Positions 33,822-42,410 are shown, counted from the first letter of the stretch. The stretch is DNA of 64,000 bases from Korobacter sp963703075 (GCA_963703075.1 OY969786.1:4092001-4156000), one strand, 5' to 3'. Notes: generated by a model not told the origin, from the letters alone. Program-made: numbers and translations.

Positions 33822-35213
33822 CTAGTCGGATGGACCCTGAGGCACCGAGACCTGGTTCGGCACATTGTCGAGTCCCTCATCCCCCATTCCTTTACGGAAG
33901 CCGTGAATCGCGATGTAAGTGTGCGCTGCGAGGTAGCAAAAGCTTGAGGCGAAGTTGAAGAGCACCGCGTCTCTTGTGCTGCGGACGCCGAAGATCATCA
34001 GGAAGCCGATTTGCACCAGCGCCAACAGTCCGACCTCAGCGATGGTCCCTCTCCAGAATACCCATTTGCGGGAACGATTCATGATCCAGATCAGACCGGC
34101 GAGATAGTTGATGCAAACGGTCACGACCACCCAACCGATCAGGTTCCGGAGGGGCGCATACTTCGGCCCCAGTGGCCACAAGAAGATTCCAGGAAAGAAA
34201 AACGAGAACAGAGAGATCGCAGTGCATCCGGCGGATGCAATGGCAATGAGCTTGAAATAAGTAGCGAGCAGGCGCTGTCGTGGCAAGCGAGCGACGTAGG
34301 GCTCGATGATGACGATGTTGAACGTCAACATCACGCTGAAAACCTGGGTGAGGCGGCCGAGGGCTGCGACCTGCGCGATGTTGACCGTGCTTCCCCAGAC
34401 ACCGATGAGAAACAGCGCGATCTGACCGTGAAAGGCTCCGAGAAGAATTGCGGGGCTGGCGGGGAGGATGTAATCGCGGATCTCTTTGCGGATAGCGGGA
34501 TCGGTTGATTGCGGCCATTCGATCGACTGCAAGCTACGTCGCTTGAGAAGAAAGCCGTTGGCGGTAATGTTGAGCGCGTTCAAAACTGCCGCGGACCAGG
34601 CATTCAGCGCTCCGAGGGGTCGAAGCACGATGTAGATGAGCAGCCGGAAGAAAGCGGAGACGGATTGTGGGATGTAGAACGCGCGGAGCCGCCGGTAGAG
34701 GATAAGCGGCGCTCCGTAATAAGAGGCCGGGCCGCTGGAGTAGAGGGCGAGCAGCACAGAGAACAGCAGGATGATCTGGGTCGGCCAGGCCCATCGCTGC
34801 CGATACGTGATGTAGAGAAATGCGATGGCGGCGAGGGGAGCGAGAGCCCAGAAAGCGCGATCGCGATGGGACTTGGCTTCGCGAACGTAGCGCCCCACCA
34901 GGGCGCGATCCGAGAGCCTGTCGCCCACTAGCGGGATGATCGTGCTGGCGTAACCGAGGTCCATCAGGACTGAGGTGGTGAACTGGAATCCAGCAGCGAG
35001 GCCGAACTTCGCGTAGTCACTGACGCTGAGATTGCGCACCAGGAACAAGCCAACCAGCACGCCAACACCCTGCATCGCTCCCTGGCCAAGAACAAAGTCA
35101 CGCAGCAGGTTGAAGATGCGGCGGGTCCGGCGATCGGGCGAGCTGGCCTGCGTCGGCGCGCTTTCCGGCAAATTTTCTAGACGCGACGTTTCAGGATTGT
35201 CGGTGGACATCAA
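33822..35213 (-). CDS. Polysaccharide flippase/transporter-like membrane protein (Wzx type)
   Basis: A 463-residue integral membrane protein with about 12 hydrophobic helices after a 35-residue polar N-terminus. The pattern of short loops with occasional basic residues (FVLGQGAMQGVGVLVGLFLV near the start, then repeated helix pairs) is that of the MATE/MOP superfamily flippases that move lipid-linked oligosaccharides across the inner membrane. There is no signature for murein J-type specificity. It starts the polysaccharide region and lies 105 bases from a methyltransferase gene on the same strand. Both may be transcribed together. Confidence 0.75.
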   Translation of the reverse strand: MMSTDNPETSRLENLPESAPTQASSPDRRTRRIFNLLRDFVLGQGAMQGVGVLVGLFLVRNLSVSDYAKFGLAAGFQFTTSVLMDLGYASTIIPLVGDRLSDRALVGRYVREAKSHRDRAFWALAPLAAIAFLYITYRQRWAWPTQIILLFSVLLALYSSGPASYYGAPLILYRRLRAFYIPQSVSAFFRLLIYIVLRPLGALNAWSAAVLNALNITANGFLLKRRSLQSIEWPQSTDPAIRKEIRDYILPASPAILLGAFHGQIALFLIGVWGSTVNIAQVAALGRLTQVFSVMLTFNIVIIEPYVARLPRQRLLATYFKLIAIASAGCTAISLFSFFFPGIFLWPLGPKYAPLRNLIGWVVVTVCINYLAGLIWIMNRSRKWVFWRGTIAEVGLLALVQIGFLMIFGVRSTRDAVLFNFASSFCYLAAHTYIAIHGFRKGMGDEGLDNVPNQVSVPQGPSD

Positions 35214-35318
35214 CGTTGCCCGTTCGTGCGAATTCGGAAGATGGGTTCCAGTATCCAGCCTGTAGCACGGTTCGTAAATCTCAGGATCTGCTGAGGAAGA
35301 TGGGTCGCCATGGTCGGC

Positions 35319-36167
35319 TTAGACGGATTCTCGCCTGCGCAATGCGAAGATCTGGCGGTAGGAAGGCTCGCGGTCGGCCTTCTTCAAAAGAAATTCAAGC
35401 AGACCGGGAAACCATCGCATGAGGCGCGAAGAGACACGAACGAAATTCCGCGACATCTCTCTTCGCATGAGCCATGCGTGAAAAGAGATGCTCTCATTCG
35501 CGACTTGCTCGACCTGCCAGCCATCGACTTGCTGCAGCAGTTCAGGCTCGGGAAAAGAAGCTTCCATATGCTCGGTCAGCCAGCCAGGCGGGGAAGAATT
35601 GGCTTTGATGTAGGTTTCCAGGAGGGCTCGATCTGATTCCCAAGCCTGCTCACCGCAGGGAAAGCCAAAGATCACGAGCTTACGTGCGACGCGCAAACAC
35701 TCAGCAATGACCGTTTTTCGAAGAGCGGGGGGAATATGCTCGAGGACGTCGGAAGCGAGGACGACATCGAATTCTTTGGCTTGAAACGGCAAATGCGTAG
35801 CCGAGCCAATGATAGGTTTCATAGGCCACTGCGGCTCGAATGGAAAGCCGATGTCACACCCGACAAAGGGGATTTTTCGGAACCACCCGATGCCGACGGG
35901 GCCGGATCCAACTTCGAGCAAAGATTCCGTGTCGTACAGATTGTGTGCTTTAAGGATTCGAAGGATGGGATAGTACCTTGCAGCCCAATTCAGCAATCGG
36001 CACGCTCGCTCCGCATGCGGCAATGGCACCGCAAATGGTTTCTCCGGCAGACGTCCAGCAGAGGTACCCGGGAAAGGAAGTATACAATCTTCAGGTAAGC
36101 TGCCCAAGCGGCTTCCGCCTGAATTCGTTTTTCCTCCGAGACCTTCTGTGAGCGACTTGCCCACCAA
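35319..36167 (-). CDS. SAM-dependent methyltransferase (class I)
   Basis: A 282-residue protein with a class I methyltransferase core. The SAM-binding glycine loop LLEVGSGPVGIGWF is at about residues 83-96, an acidic residue follows in FVGCDIGFPFE, and post-I motif FDVVLASDVLEHIPP and motif IV follow. The C-terminal part (WLTEHMEASFPEPELLQQ) resembles sugar or lipid methyltransferases. The TTG at 36167 overlaps the divergent glycosyltransferase by 20 bases; a GTG at 36029 with GGAGA upstream is a plausible alternative start. It is predicted to modify an envelope glycan or its lipid, by location. Confidence 0.75.
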   Translation of the reverse strand: MVGKSLTEGLGGKTNSGGSRLGSLPEDCILPFPGTSAGRLPEKPFAVPLPHAERACRLLNWAARYYPILRILKAHNLYDTESLLEVGSGPVGIGWFRKIPFVGCDIGFPFEPQWPMKPIIGSATHLPFQAKEFDVVLASDVLEHIPPALRKTVIAECLRVARKLVIFGFPCGEQAWESDRALLETYIKANSSPPGWLTEHMEASFPEPELLQQVDGWQVEQVANESISFHAWLMRREMSRNFVRVSSRLMRWFPGLLEFLLKKADREPSYRQIFALRRRESV

Positions 36168-37098
36168 GCCACTAGGAATCGTAATTCCGACCTACAACCG
36201 TTGCGATGCACTGCTGGTATGCCTGGAACACCTGGAGCGGCAGAGCTTCGCGGAATTCGAAGTGGTGGTGGTGGACGATGGCAGCACGGATTCGACCTCC
36301 CGTGAGATGGAAGTTTATGTGGCGCGGTCTCCGATTTCGATTCGTTATGTGCGGCAGAGCAACAGCGGCCCGGCCAAGGCGCGCAACCTCGGCGTGTCCA
36401 TGTTGCAAGCGCCGATTTGTCTCTTTCTCGGGGACGACATTTTCGCCTCGCCAACGTTCGTCGAGTGTCACCTGAAATTTCACCGGGATACTCCGGCATT
36501 GAATGTGGCGGCGCTGGGCTGGACGCAGTGGAGCACGTCGGGACAGACGATTACGCCCTTCATGCGATGGCTGGGTGAAAGCCCGTACCAGTTCGCGTAC
36601 AAGGAGCTGCTGGCAGGAGTTGCGCCGGATTGGCGGCACTTCTACACCAGTAATCTGTCGTTGAAGACGGAACTGCTGAAGAAAGTGCCGTTCAATGAGA
36701 GCTTTCCGTACGCGGCGATGGAGGACGGCGAACTCGGATATCGCATGCAGCGCGAATACGGGCTGAAGGTCACGTTCCTGCGGGACGCGATTGCGTATCA
36801 TCTCCACCCCACCAGCTTTCGCCAGGCGTGTGAACGCATGGTGCGGGTTGGGTATTCGTGCCGGCTGTTCGATGAGTTGTGGCCGGAGCAGCGGGAGCCG
36901 GAACAGACGGGATTTCGCAGAAAAGTGCGCAACCTGGTCATGCGGAACGCTTTTCTGACCAAGCTGCTGGTAGGCATTGCCGATCTCTTTACCAGGGTGG
37001 TTTGCCCGAACCGGTTGATGACGGCGGCGTTTGCCTGCAAATTCGCGATCGGATACGAGAGCCAGCGCGACGCGAGCGGAAAGCTCTTTCGGCGGTAA
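36148..37098 (+). CDS. Glycosyltransferase family 2
   Basis: A 316-residue GT-A glycosyltransferase. LGIVIPTYNRCDALLVCLEH starts the Rossmann fold, VVVVDDGSTDSTSREME holds the nucleotide-binding Asp, and FLGDDIFASP is the DxD-like motif. AAMEDGELGYRMQREYG is the catalytic ED region. The C-terminus has an amphipathic segment (about 240-275) but no clear membrane helix. The GTG at 36148 is the first start; a TTG at 36157 is possible, neither with a good ribosome-binding site. It probably adds a sugar to an envelope polysaccharide. Confidence 0.9.
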   Translation: MSDLPTKPLGIVIPTYNRCDALLVCLEHLERQSFAEFEVVVVDDGSTDSTSREMEVYVARSPISIRYVRQSNSGPAKARNLGVSMLQAPICLFLGDDIFASPTFVECHLKFHRDTPALNVAALGWTQWSTSGQTITPFMRWLGESPYQFAYKELLAGVAPDWRHFYTSNLSLKTELLKKVPFNESFPYAAMEDGELGYRMQREYGLKVTFLRDAIAYHLHPTSFRQACERMVRVGYSCRLFDELWPEQREPEQTGFRRKVRNLVMRNAFLTKLLVGIADLFTRVVCPNRLMTAAFACKFAIGYESQRDASGKLFRR

Positions 37099-37117
37099 CC
37101 AAGAGTTTAGGAAGGAC

Positions 37118-37194
<77 letters not shown>

Positions 37195-37203
37195 ACATTC
37201 CAA

Positions 37204-37209
37204 ATTATA
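37204..37209 (-). promoter_or_regulatory. -10 box of tRNA-Pro
   Basis: On the minus strand TATAAT ends 9 bases before the mature 5' end of the tRNA. I see no strong -35 at the usual distance, and the very short leader leaves little room for processing. Confidence 0.45.
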
Positions 37210-37262
37210 ACTGCTTTGCGGCGGATGACTTTGCTCGTGGGAACGGCAGAACGTTGAGCGTC

Positions 37263-37268
37263 TATAAT
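37263..37268 (+). promoter_or_regulatory. -10 box of the 2'-5' RNA ligase-like gene
   Basis: TATAAT ends one base before the ATG at 37270 and ten bases before a second in-frame ATG at 37279. Transcription from it would give a leaderless message starting at or near 37279. Confidence 0.5.
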
Positions 37269-37269
37269 C

Positions 37270-37824
37270 ATGGATGGTATGCCTGCGCAGCAATACGCTC
37301 TGGTGGCGTATGTTCGGAATCCCGTGGGAACCTTCGTCGAGCAGCTTCGGCGGGAGGTGCACCCTGAACATGGCCACCTGCCGGCCCATGTGACCGTTCT
37401 TCCGCCCCGGCCTCTGCATGGATCGGAAGAGGAAGCGCTGGCCGAAGTCTCGAAGCTTGCAGCATCGCAGCCGGCCTTCGAGATTGGCATGGGCGAAGTG
37501 GAATCTTTCGTACCGAGCACCCCGACGATCTTCATCCGCGTGGCACGAGCGGCCTACCGTATGCGCGAACTGCATGATGCAATCAACACAGGCGCTCTCG
37601 CCTACGAGGAGCCCTGGCCCTACATGCCGCACCTGACGATTGCCAAGCTGAATTGCGTCCCGGATGTGCAGCAAGTGCTGGAGAACGTTCGCCAGCGGTG
37701 GAGGGAATACGTAGGCTCCCGCAACGTCCGGATCGACAATCTTGCCTTCGTGCGGGGCTCCGGACAGACCTGGTTCGACATTGCACGCTTTACGCTGGAT
37801 GGTGAAGTCCGCAAGCCGCGGTAG
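37270..37824 (+). CDS. 2H phosphoesterase, 2'-5' RNA ligase-like
   Basis: A 184-residue member of the 2H phosphoesterase/LigT family, which acts on RNA 2'-5' linkages or cyclic phosphates. The two signature HxT motifs are H40-V-T42 in LPAHVTVLPPRP and H121-L-T123 in YMPHLTIAKLN. Residues between form the expected two-fold beta-alpha repeats. The real start may be the ATG at 37279 (MPAQQYALVAYV) given the TATAAT placement. RNA ligase versus phosphodiesterase function cannot be separated from the sequence. Confidence 0.85.
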   Translation: MDGMPAQQYALVAYVRNPVGTFVEQLRREVHPEHGHLPAHVTVLPPRPLHGSEEEALAEVSKLAASQPAFEIGMGEVESFVPSTPTIFIRVARAAYRMRELHDAINTGALAYEEPWPYMPHLTIAKLNCVPDVQQVLENVRQRWREYVGSRNVRIDNLAFVRGSGQTWFDIARFTLDGEVRKPR

Positions 37825-37933
37825 TGCATGTACCAGTTCCGTATTGCACATGTACGGCCAGAGACACTACAAAGGATACAACTGTCCCGGCACTTAGCTG
37901 GATTCTCCCCGAATTCATGATCGAGGTACGTAT

Positions 37934-39202
37934 ATGAATCTCGGAGTGTACGGATCAGGCTACCTCGGGACCGTCGTATCGGCATGTCTCGCCGATCTCG
38001 GCATGCCAGTGACCTGCTATGACGCAGATACCTCACTGGTGATGGAAAACGCGCAGGGAACGCTGCGCTTTCACGAAAAAAATTTAAAGGAAATCATCCG
38101 CCGCAACGTGCGCGCGGGCCGGTTGATGTACACCACCGAGATTGAGTCGGTGGCGCGACGCGCGTCGGCGATCTTCATCGCGGAAGACGAAGCGGCGGGG
38201 GTCGAGAAGATTGTGCTTGAGCTGGCTGCATTGGCGGCGCAGAACACGGTGTTTGTGATTATGACGCCGACGCCGGTGGGCACGGCACGCAACGTGGAAC
38301 AACAGATGAGAAACCGCGGCTTTAAGCAGCACGCGGTGACGCAGCCGATGTTCCTGACCGATGGCTGCGCGGTCGAAGACTTCAACTGGCCCGACCGTCT
38401 GGTGCTGGGCACCGCCTCGAATGACGCCGTGGACGTTTTGAAGCAGATCTTCCGGCCCATTGTGATGCGCGGCGTTCCTTTGATTATTACGTCGCCGGAA
38501 ACGGCGGAACTGGTGCGCGAGGCCTCGACTGCATTCGTGGCGACCAAGCTTTCGTTCATTAACGAACTGGCCAATCTTTGCGACCACGTACAGGCGGACG
38601 CGACCGACCTGGCTTTGGCCATGGGGTTGGACAAGAAGATTGGGCCCCGCTGCCTGCAGCCGGGATCGCAGCTAGGAGGCGCGTTCGTGGAAAGCGAAAT
38701 GAATGCGCTGGCCATTCTGGCAGAACAGTACGGTGTCTCATTGAAGGTACTGTCCGCGGCGCGGGAAGTGCATCACGACTTTTCCGACCGCATCATGGAG
38801 AAGCTGACATCGGTTATGCCAGCGGTCGTCGGGCGGGAAGTGGGAATTCTGGGATTGGCGTTTAAACCGAATACGAATTGCATAGCTGGATCGGTCTCGC
38901 TCTCTCTCGCACGGGGATTGATTTCCAAGGGAGCCAGGGTGCGGGCCTACGATCCGGTTGCAATTCCCGAAGCACAGCGCGAACTGAACGATGTTGTGCA
39001 CTTCTGCCAGACGGCGTATGAAGCAGCGGAGGGCAGCGACGTGCTGGTTGTGGGTACCGGCTGGCCCGAGTTCCGCGCTTTGGACTGGCCGCGCATCAAG
39101 AAATTACTCAAAGATCCCATTGTTTTCGATACCAAGAACATGCTGGATGCCCCACGTCTCCGGAACCTTGGGTTCCGCTACGTCGGAATCGGCCGCGCAT
39201 AG
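37934..39202 (+). CDS. UDP-glucose/GDP-mannose dehydrogenase-like protein lacking catalytic residues
   Basis: A 422-residue protein with the three-domain layout of nucleotide-sugar dehydrogenases: NAD Rossmann fold (VYGSGYLGTVVSACLADLGM), central domain (LSFINELANLCD, residues 206-217) and C-terminal UDP-binding domain (GILGLAFKPNTNCIAGSVSL). The catalytic cysteine motif GGSCFPKD is replaced by GGAFVESE at about 248-255, with no Cys, Lys or Asp in place. The Glu of PEFLREG is replaced (QPMFLTDG). It is therefore probably a pseudoenzyme or a diverged oxidoreductase rather than a working UDP-glucose dehydrogenase. It precedes an OsmC gene and ends at an intrinsic terminator. Confidence 0.8.
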   Translation: MNLGVYGSGYLGTVVSACLADLGMPVTCYDADTSLVMENAQGTLRFHEKNLKEIIRRNVRAGRLMYTTEIESVARRASAIFIAEDEAAGVEKIVLELAALAAQNTVFVIMTPTPVGTARNVEQQMRNRGFKQHAVTQPMFLTDGCAVEDFNWPDRLVLGTASNDAVDVLKQIFRPIVMRGVPLIITSPETAELVREASTAFVATKLSFINELANLCDHVQADATDLALAMGLDKKIGPRCLQPGSQLGGAFVESEMNALAILAEQYGVSLKVLSAAREVHHDFSDRIMEKLTSVMPAVVGREVGILGLAFKPNTNCIAGSVSLSLARGLISKGARVRAYDPVAIPEAQRELNDVVHFCQTAYEAAEGSDVLVVGTGWPEFRALDWPRIKKLLKDPIVFDTKNMLDAPRLRNLGFRYVGIGRA

Positions 39203-39234
39203 TTGCAGTTGAAGCATCGATTGTTCCTCCACTC

Positions 39235-39270
39235 GGCCCGGACAGAAGTGTCCGGGCCTTTTATAATTTT
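39235..39270 (+). terminator. Intrinsic terminator with embedded -10 box
   Basis: GGCCCGGACA and TGTCCGGGCC form a perfect ten-base stem with a GAAG loop, followed by TTTTATAATTTT. The T-run contains TATAAT at 39262-39267, 17 bases after CGGACA (39239-39244, close to a -35 TTGACA). The element may thus end one transcript and start the next gene at 39285. Confidence 0.85.
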
Positions 39271-39284
39271 GGGCGGAGGACTTC

Positions 39285-39707
39285 ATGCAGAGAACAGCAA
39301 GTGCACACTGGGCCGGCGGCCTGAAAGATGGAAAAGGCACGGTCTCGACGGCGAGCGGCGTCCTGAAAGAGACGCAATATTCTTTTGCAACACGGTTTGA
39401 AAACGGCGCAGGCACCAATCCTGAGGAACTGATTGCCGCGGCTCACGCCGGATGCTTCTCGATGGCGCTGTCGGCGGAGTTGGGAAAGGCGGGCTTCACT
39501 CCGAAGTCGATCGATACGAAAGCGACCCTCACACTGGATAAAACGGATGCGGGCTTCAGCATTACCGCGATCCACCTCGATGTGACTGCGTCGATCCCGA
39601 ACATCGACGCCGCGAAGTTCGATGAGATCGCAAATGGGGCCAAGAAAGGCTGCCCTGTGTCGCGTGTCCTGAACGCGAACATCACGATGACCGCGAAACT
39701 CGCGTGA
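39285..39707 (+). CDS. OsmC-family peroxiredoxin-like protein
   Basis: A 140-residue OsmC/Ohr-family protein that detoxifies organic hydroperoxides using thiols. The two catalytic cysteines are in AAHAGCFSMALSAELGKAG and KKGCPVSRVL. The preceding TNPEELIAAAHAGC is characteristic of the OsmC subgroup rather than Ohr. Length is that of the family. GGAGGA lies six bases before the ATG. It stands alone between a terminator/promoter element and the glycosyltransferase gene at 39834. Confidence 0.92.
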   Translation: MQRTASAHWAGGLKDGKGTVSTASGVLKETQYSFATRFENGAGTNPEELIAAAHAGCFSMALSAELGKAGFTPKSIDTKATLTLDKTDAGFSITAIHLDVTASIPNIDAAKFDEIANGAKKGCPVSRVLNANITMTAKLA

Positions 39708-39833
39708 AATACTGGCGGTGCTCGCGAGATGCAGAAATCGCGGGCACCGAGCCAACAACTTCCTTCGGGACGTCATCCCAAGTTGTGAGTAGGATTCGCG
39801 AAGAATCAGTCGCAGTTTCCTGGAGCGCGCAGG

Positions 39834-40928
39834 TTGAAGATCACCATCTTCGGGTTGACCATCTCATCCTCGTGGGGCAATGGTCACGCCACCCCTTACC
39901 GTGCGCTGCTTCGCGCTCTTCACCGGCTGGGGCACAGGGTGCGTTTCTACGAGAAGGATGTTCCTTATTATGCCCGGCATCGGGACTTCCAGAGTCTCTC
40001 CTATTGCGACCTGGTGCTTTATTCCGACTGGGACACGATGCGCCACGAAGCGCTCACCCACGCTGCTGAATCCGATGTGGTGATGGTCGCAAGTTATTGT
40101 CCGGAAGGGGAGCGCATTTCGGAGGAGATTTTTGCGCTGACGCAGCCCCTCAAGGTTTTCTACGATCTCGACACCCCCGTGACCTTCGCCAAATTCGCGG
40201 CCGAGGGACGAACCGAGTACTTGCGTCCGCAACAGATCCCGAATTTCGATCTCGTCCTTTCCTTTACTGGGGGAAAAGCTTTGGAGCGTCTCGAGCGGGA
40301 ATATGGCGCGCGGATGGCGCGGCCGCTTTACGGATGCGTGGACGCGGACGAGTATCGTCGCGTTGCGGGGGTTCCGGAACTCACCTGCGATCTCAGTTAC
40401 ATGGGAACCTACGCAGCCGATCGGCAACAGAAGCTCGACGACTTGTTCCTGGAGCCCGCACGGCGTTCCGCAGAGATGAAATTTCTCCTGGCGGGCACGC
40501 TGTATCCGTATGGCTGGCAATGGCCGGCGAATGTGCACCGGATGGACCACGTGTCGCCCTCATTGCATCCGGCGCTTTATTCTTCGTCGCGGGCGACGCT
40601 CAACATAACGCGCAAAGACATGGCCGATTCGGGGTATTGTCCGTCGGGACGGTTCTTCGAGGCGGCCGCATGCGGATGTCCAATTCTCACCGATACGTGG
40701 GAAGGACTCGACTCATTCTTCAGTTCTGATGAGATCATGCGGGTCGATTCTGCCGATGCCGTGTTGCACGCACTCACTGGCGCCGGCACGGAGCTCGGGG
40801 GGCTGGCGGTGCGTGCCCGGCAAAGGACACTGGACGAACACAGTGGGGAACATCGAGCGCATCAGTTGATCCATTATTTTGAAGAAGCGGTGGCGCAGAG
40901 TACGCGTATGCAGCCGGAGGTAGCATGA
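39834..40928 (+). CDS. CgeB-like glycosyltransferase
   Basis: A 364-residue GT-B type protein, similar to CgeB/spore-coat glycosyltransferases. The N-terminal domain has KITIFGLTISSSWGNGHATP and FYEKDVPYYA. The C-terminal half has NITRKDMADSGYCPSGRFFE and AAACGCPILTDTWEGLDSFF, where the GT-B nucleotide-sugar site lies. The TTG start is chosen because GGAG lies eight bases upstream. The stop overlaps the next gene's ATG (ATGA), so the two are translationally coupled and probably act on one glycan. Confidence 0.82.
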   Translation: MKITIFGLTISSSWGNGHATPYRALLRALHRLGHRVRFYEKDVPYYARHRDFQSLSYCDLVLYSDWDTMRHEALTHAAESDVVMVASYCPEGERISEEIFALTQPLKVFYDLDTPVTFAKFAAEGRTEYLRPQQIPNFDLVLSFTGGKALERLEREYGARMARPLYGCVDADEYRRVAGVPELTCDLSYMGTYAADRQQKLDDLFLEPARRSAEMKFLLAGTLYPYGWQWPANVHRMDHVSPSLHPALYSSSRATLNITRKDMADSGYCPSGRFFEAAACGCPILTDTWEGLDSFFSSDEIMRVDSADAVLHALTGAGTELGGLAVRARQRTLDEHSGEHRAHQLIHYFEEAVAQSTRMQPEVA

Positions 40929-41683
40929 TCGGAATTATTCCAGCCGCAGGAGCGGGAGAACGGATCCAACCGCTGGGCTGTTCGAAGGAACTTCTGCCGG
41001 TCGGATCGCGGGTCATCGACGGAGTGGATCGCCCCAAGGCGGTCGCAGAGTATCTCGTGGAGCGAATGATTGCCGCGGGTGCCGAGCAGATCTGCATGGT
41101 GATCTCCGCAGAGAAGAGCGACATCGTGCGCTATTTCGCTGAGCGTAATTACGCGGCTGAAATTTTTTACGTGGTGCAGCAGAAGCCGGCGGGTCTTTGC
41201 GATGCGCTTTTCCGCGCGGAACCATTTGCACGGCATCACCACGACGTGCTGATCGGCTTACCCGACACAATTTGGTTTCCGGAGAACGCCTATCGTCCGG
41301 GCGTGGAAGACAAGAGAGCGAGCGTCAATCTCATCCTGTTCCCGGTCGATGACCCCACGGTGTTCGACGCTGTGGTGTGCGACGAGCAGGCGTACGTAAA
41401 GAAAGTCGAGGTCAAGCAGTCGGATGCCCACAGCCAGTGGGTATGGGGTGCGGTCACCTGTACCGGCGACGCTTTCCGCGCGCTGAAGCTGTTGTGGGAG
41501 TCGAGACACCGGGAAGACCAGTATCTCGGGCACCTGCTCAATGCGTACATCGCCGCCGGGGATGCGGTGCGCGGCAGCTACGTCGGGGAGAGGTATATGG
41601 ACGTCGGCACCCTCGACGGCTACCATCGCGCACTGGACTACCTGCGCTCGACGCACGAAACGCGCCGGCAGCCGGCCCCTTAA
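40925..41683 (+). CDS. Sugar nucleotidyltransferase (NDP-hexose pyrophosphorylase type)
   Basis: A 252-residue nucleotidyltransferase of the GlmU/RfbA fold. IGIIPAAGAGERIQPLGCSK has the GxGxR-type loop and Lys/Ser, followed by ELLPVG. The magnesium-binding Asp is in DVLIGLPDTIWFP. The C-terminus MDVGTLDGYHRALDY is typical of TDP/UDP-glucose pyrophosphorylases. It is coupled by ATGA overlap to the CgeB-like gene and should supply its activated sugar. Base and sugar specificity are not visible. Confidence 0.88.
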   Translation: MIGIIPAAGAGERIQPLGCSKELLPVGSRVIDGVDRPKAVAEYLVERMIAAGAEQICMVISAEKSDIVRYFAERNYAAEIFYVVQQKPAGLCDALFRAEPFARHHHDVLIGLPDTIWFPENAYRPGVEDKRASVNLILFPVDDPTVFDAVVCDEQAYVKKVEVKQSDAHSQWVWGAVTCTGDAFRALKLLWESRHREDQYLGHLLNAYIAAGDAVRGSYVGERYMDVGTLDGYHRALDYLRSTHETRRQPAP

Positions 41684-41707
41684 AGTCGCACTGCTATCAA
41701 ATTCGAA

Positions 41708-41959
41708 TTAGCTGTGAGCCCGGAGGATGTCGCGGAGCTCGCGGTTGATGCGGGCAGCATCGCGTGCCGCTTTATCGATCAATTCCACCCAGCGCTTGTT
41801 GGTGTCGTCCAGGGAAGCCTGCGCGAGCAAGTACGAAGCCTGCATGACGGTCTCAATCGAATTGCTCAAGTCGTGCGCAAGGGTGCGCATCTGGGCAATC
41901 GTTTCTTCTTGAATTGCTTTCGGTTCATTCATAGCGGGTTGCGTAGGCTTTGAAGACAT
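41708..41959 (-). CDS. Small HisKA-like (histidine kinase dimerisation) protein without ATPase domain
   Basis: An 83-residue protein whose residues 20-75 look like a histidine-kinase dimerisation helix pair. The H-box is in MRTLAHDLSNSIETVMQASY, followed by helix two WVELIDKAARDAARINRELR. There is no ATPase domain after it, and the frame ends in LRDILRAHS. The start at 41959 follows GGAGAGGAA. It could be a phosphotransfer or scaffold module, or a leftover of a kinase. It stands alone between a nucleotidyltransferase and the tRNA-Leu region. Confidence 0.6.
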   Translation of the reverse strand: MSSKPTQPAMNEPKAIQEETIAQMRTLAHDLSNSIETVMQASYLLAQASLDDTNKRWVELIDKAARDAARINRELRDILRAHS

Positions 41960-42044
41960 TTCCTCTCCGATGATGGTATGGCAGCCCAGCGCTGCGCTGG
42001 GGAGATCCCGAAATTCTGCGAGAGTCAGTTTCTTTTGACGTTAA

Positions 42045-42060
42045 AACGTAATAATACGTT
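42045..42060. promoter_or_regulatory. AACGTA-ATAA-TACGTT palindrome
   Basis: A perfect 16-base palindrome is overlapped on its left by ACGTTAAAACGT (42038-42049), giving three ACGTT half-sites in a row (alternating orientation). It lies in the 309-base region before tRNA-Leu (41960-42268), which has no supportable gene. It looks like an operator for an unknown dimeric regulator. Confidence 0.35.
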
Positions 42061-42143
42061 GTTCGGAGCTGCCGTTTTCTTGCAGCACGAAAGACCGATG
42101 GCAGTAGAAGTCCTGAATGGCCAGCGACTTAGGGAGTTGCGGT

Positions 42144-42171
42144 TTGACACCTACGTGGCGCCCTGTAGAAT
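42144..42171 (+). promoter_or_regulatory. Sigma-70 promoter of tRNA-Leu
   Basis: TTGACA (42144-42149) and TAGAAT (42166-42171) are spaced 16 bases. A transcript starting near 42178 would carry a leader of about 90 bases before the tRNA at 42269. Confidence 0.65.
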
Positions 42172-42268
42172 AGACGAGTACGTCGCCTCCGACCTGCGTA
42201 GCCGTCCCGGTTCTTGCAATTTCTCAGATTGCTGATGTGAACCCGCGCCGCATGGTGATTTCAGAAGT

Positions 42269-42355
42269 GCCGAAGTGGCGGAATTGGCAGACGCGCATGG
42301 TTCAGGTCCATGTACCGGCAACGGTGTGGGGGTTCGAGTCCCTTCTTCGGCACCA
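42269..42355 (+). tRNA. tRNA-Leu (anticodon CAG)
   Basis: An 87-base cloverleaf has acceptor GCCGAAG/CTTCGGC and the long variable arm typical of leucine tRNAs. The anticodon stem CATGG/CCATG has loop TTCAGGT, so the anticodon is CAG. GGTTCGAGTCC is the T-arm, and CCA is encoded. The promoter at 42144 and the terminator at 42379 suggest a single-gene unit. Confidence 0.97.
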
Positions 42356-42378
42356 AAAAGAGTTATGAATTCCGCAAA

Positions 42379-42410
42379 AAACGCTAGCCTCGGCTAGCGT
42401 TTTCTTTCTT
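42379..42410 (+). terminator. Intrinsic terminator after tRNA-Leu
   Basis: AACGCTAGCC and GGCTAGCGTT form a ten-base stem, followed by TTTCTTTCTT. It begins 24 bases after the CCA end. Confidence 0.88.
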
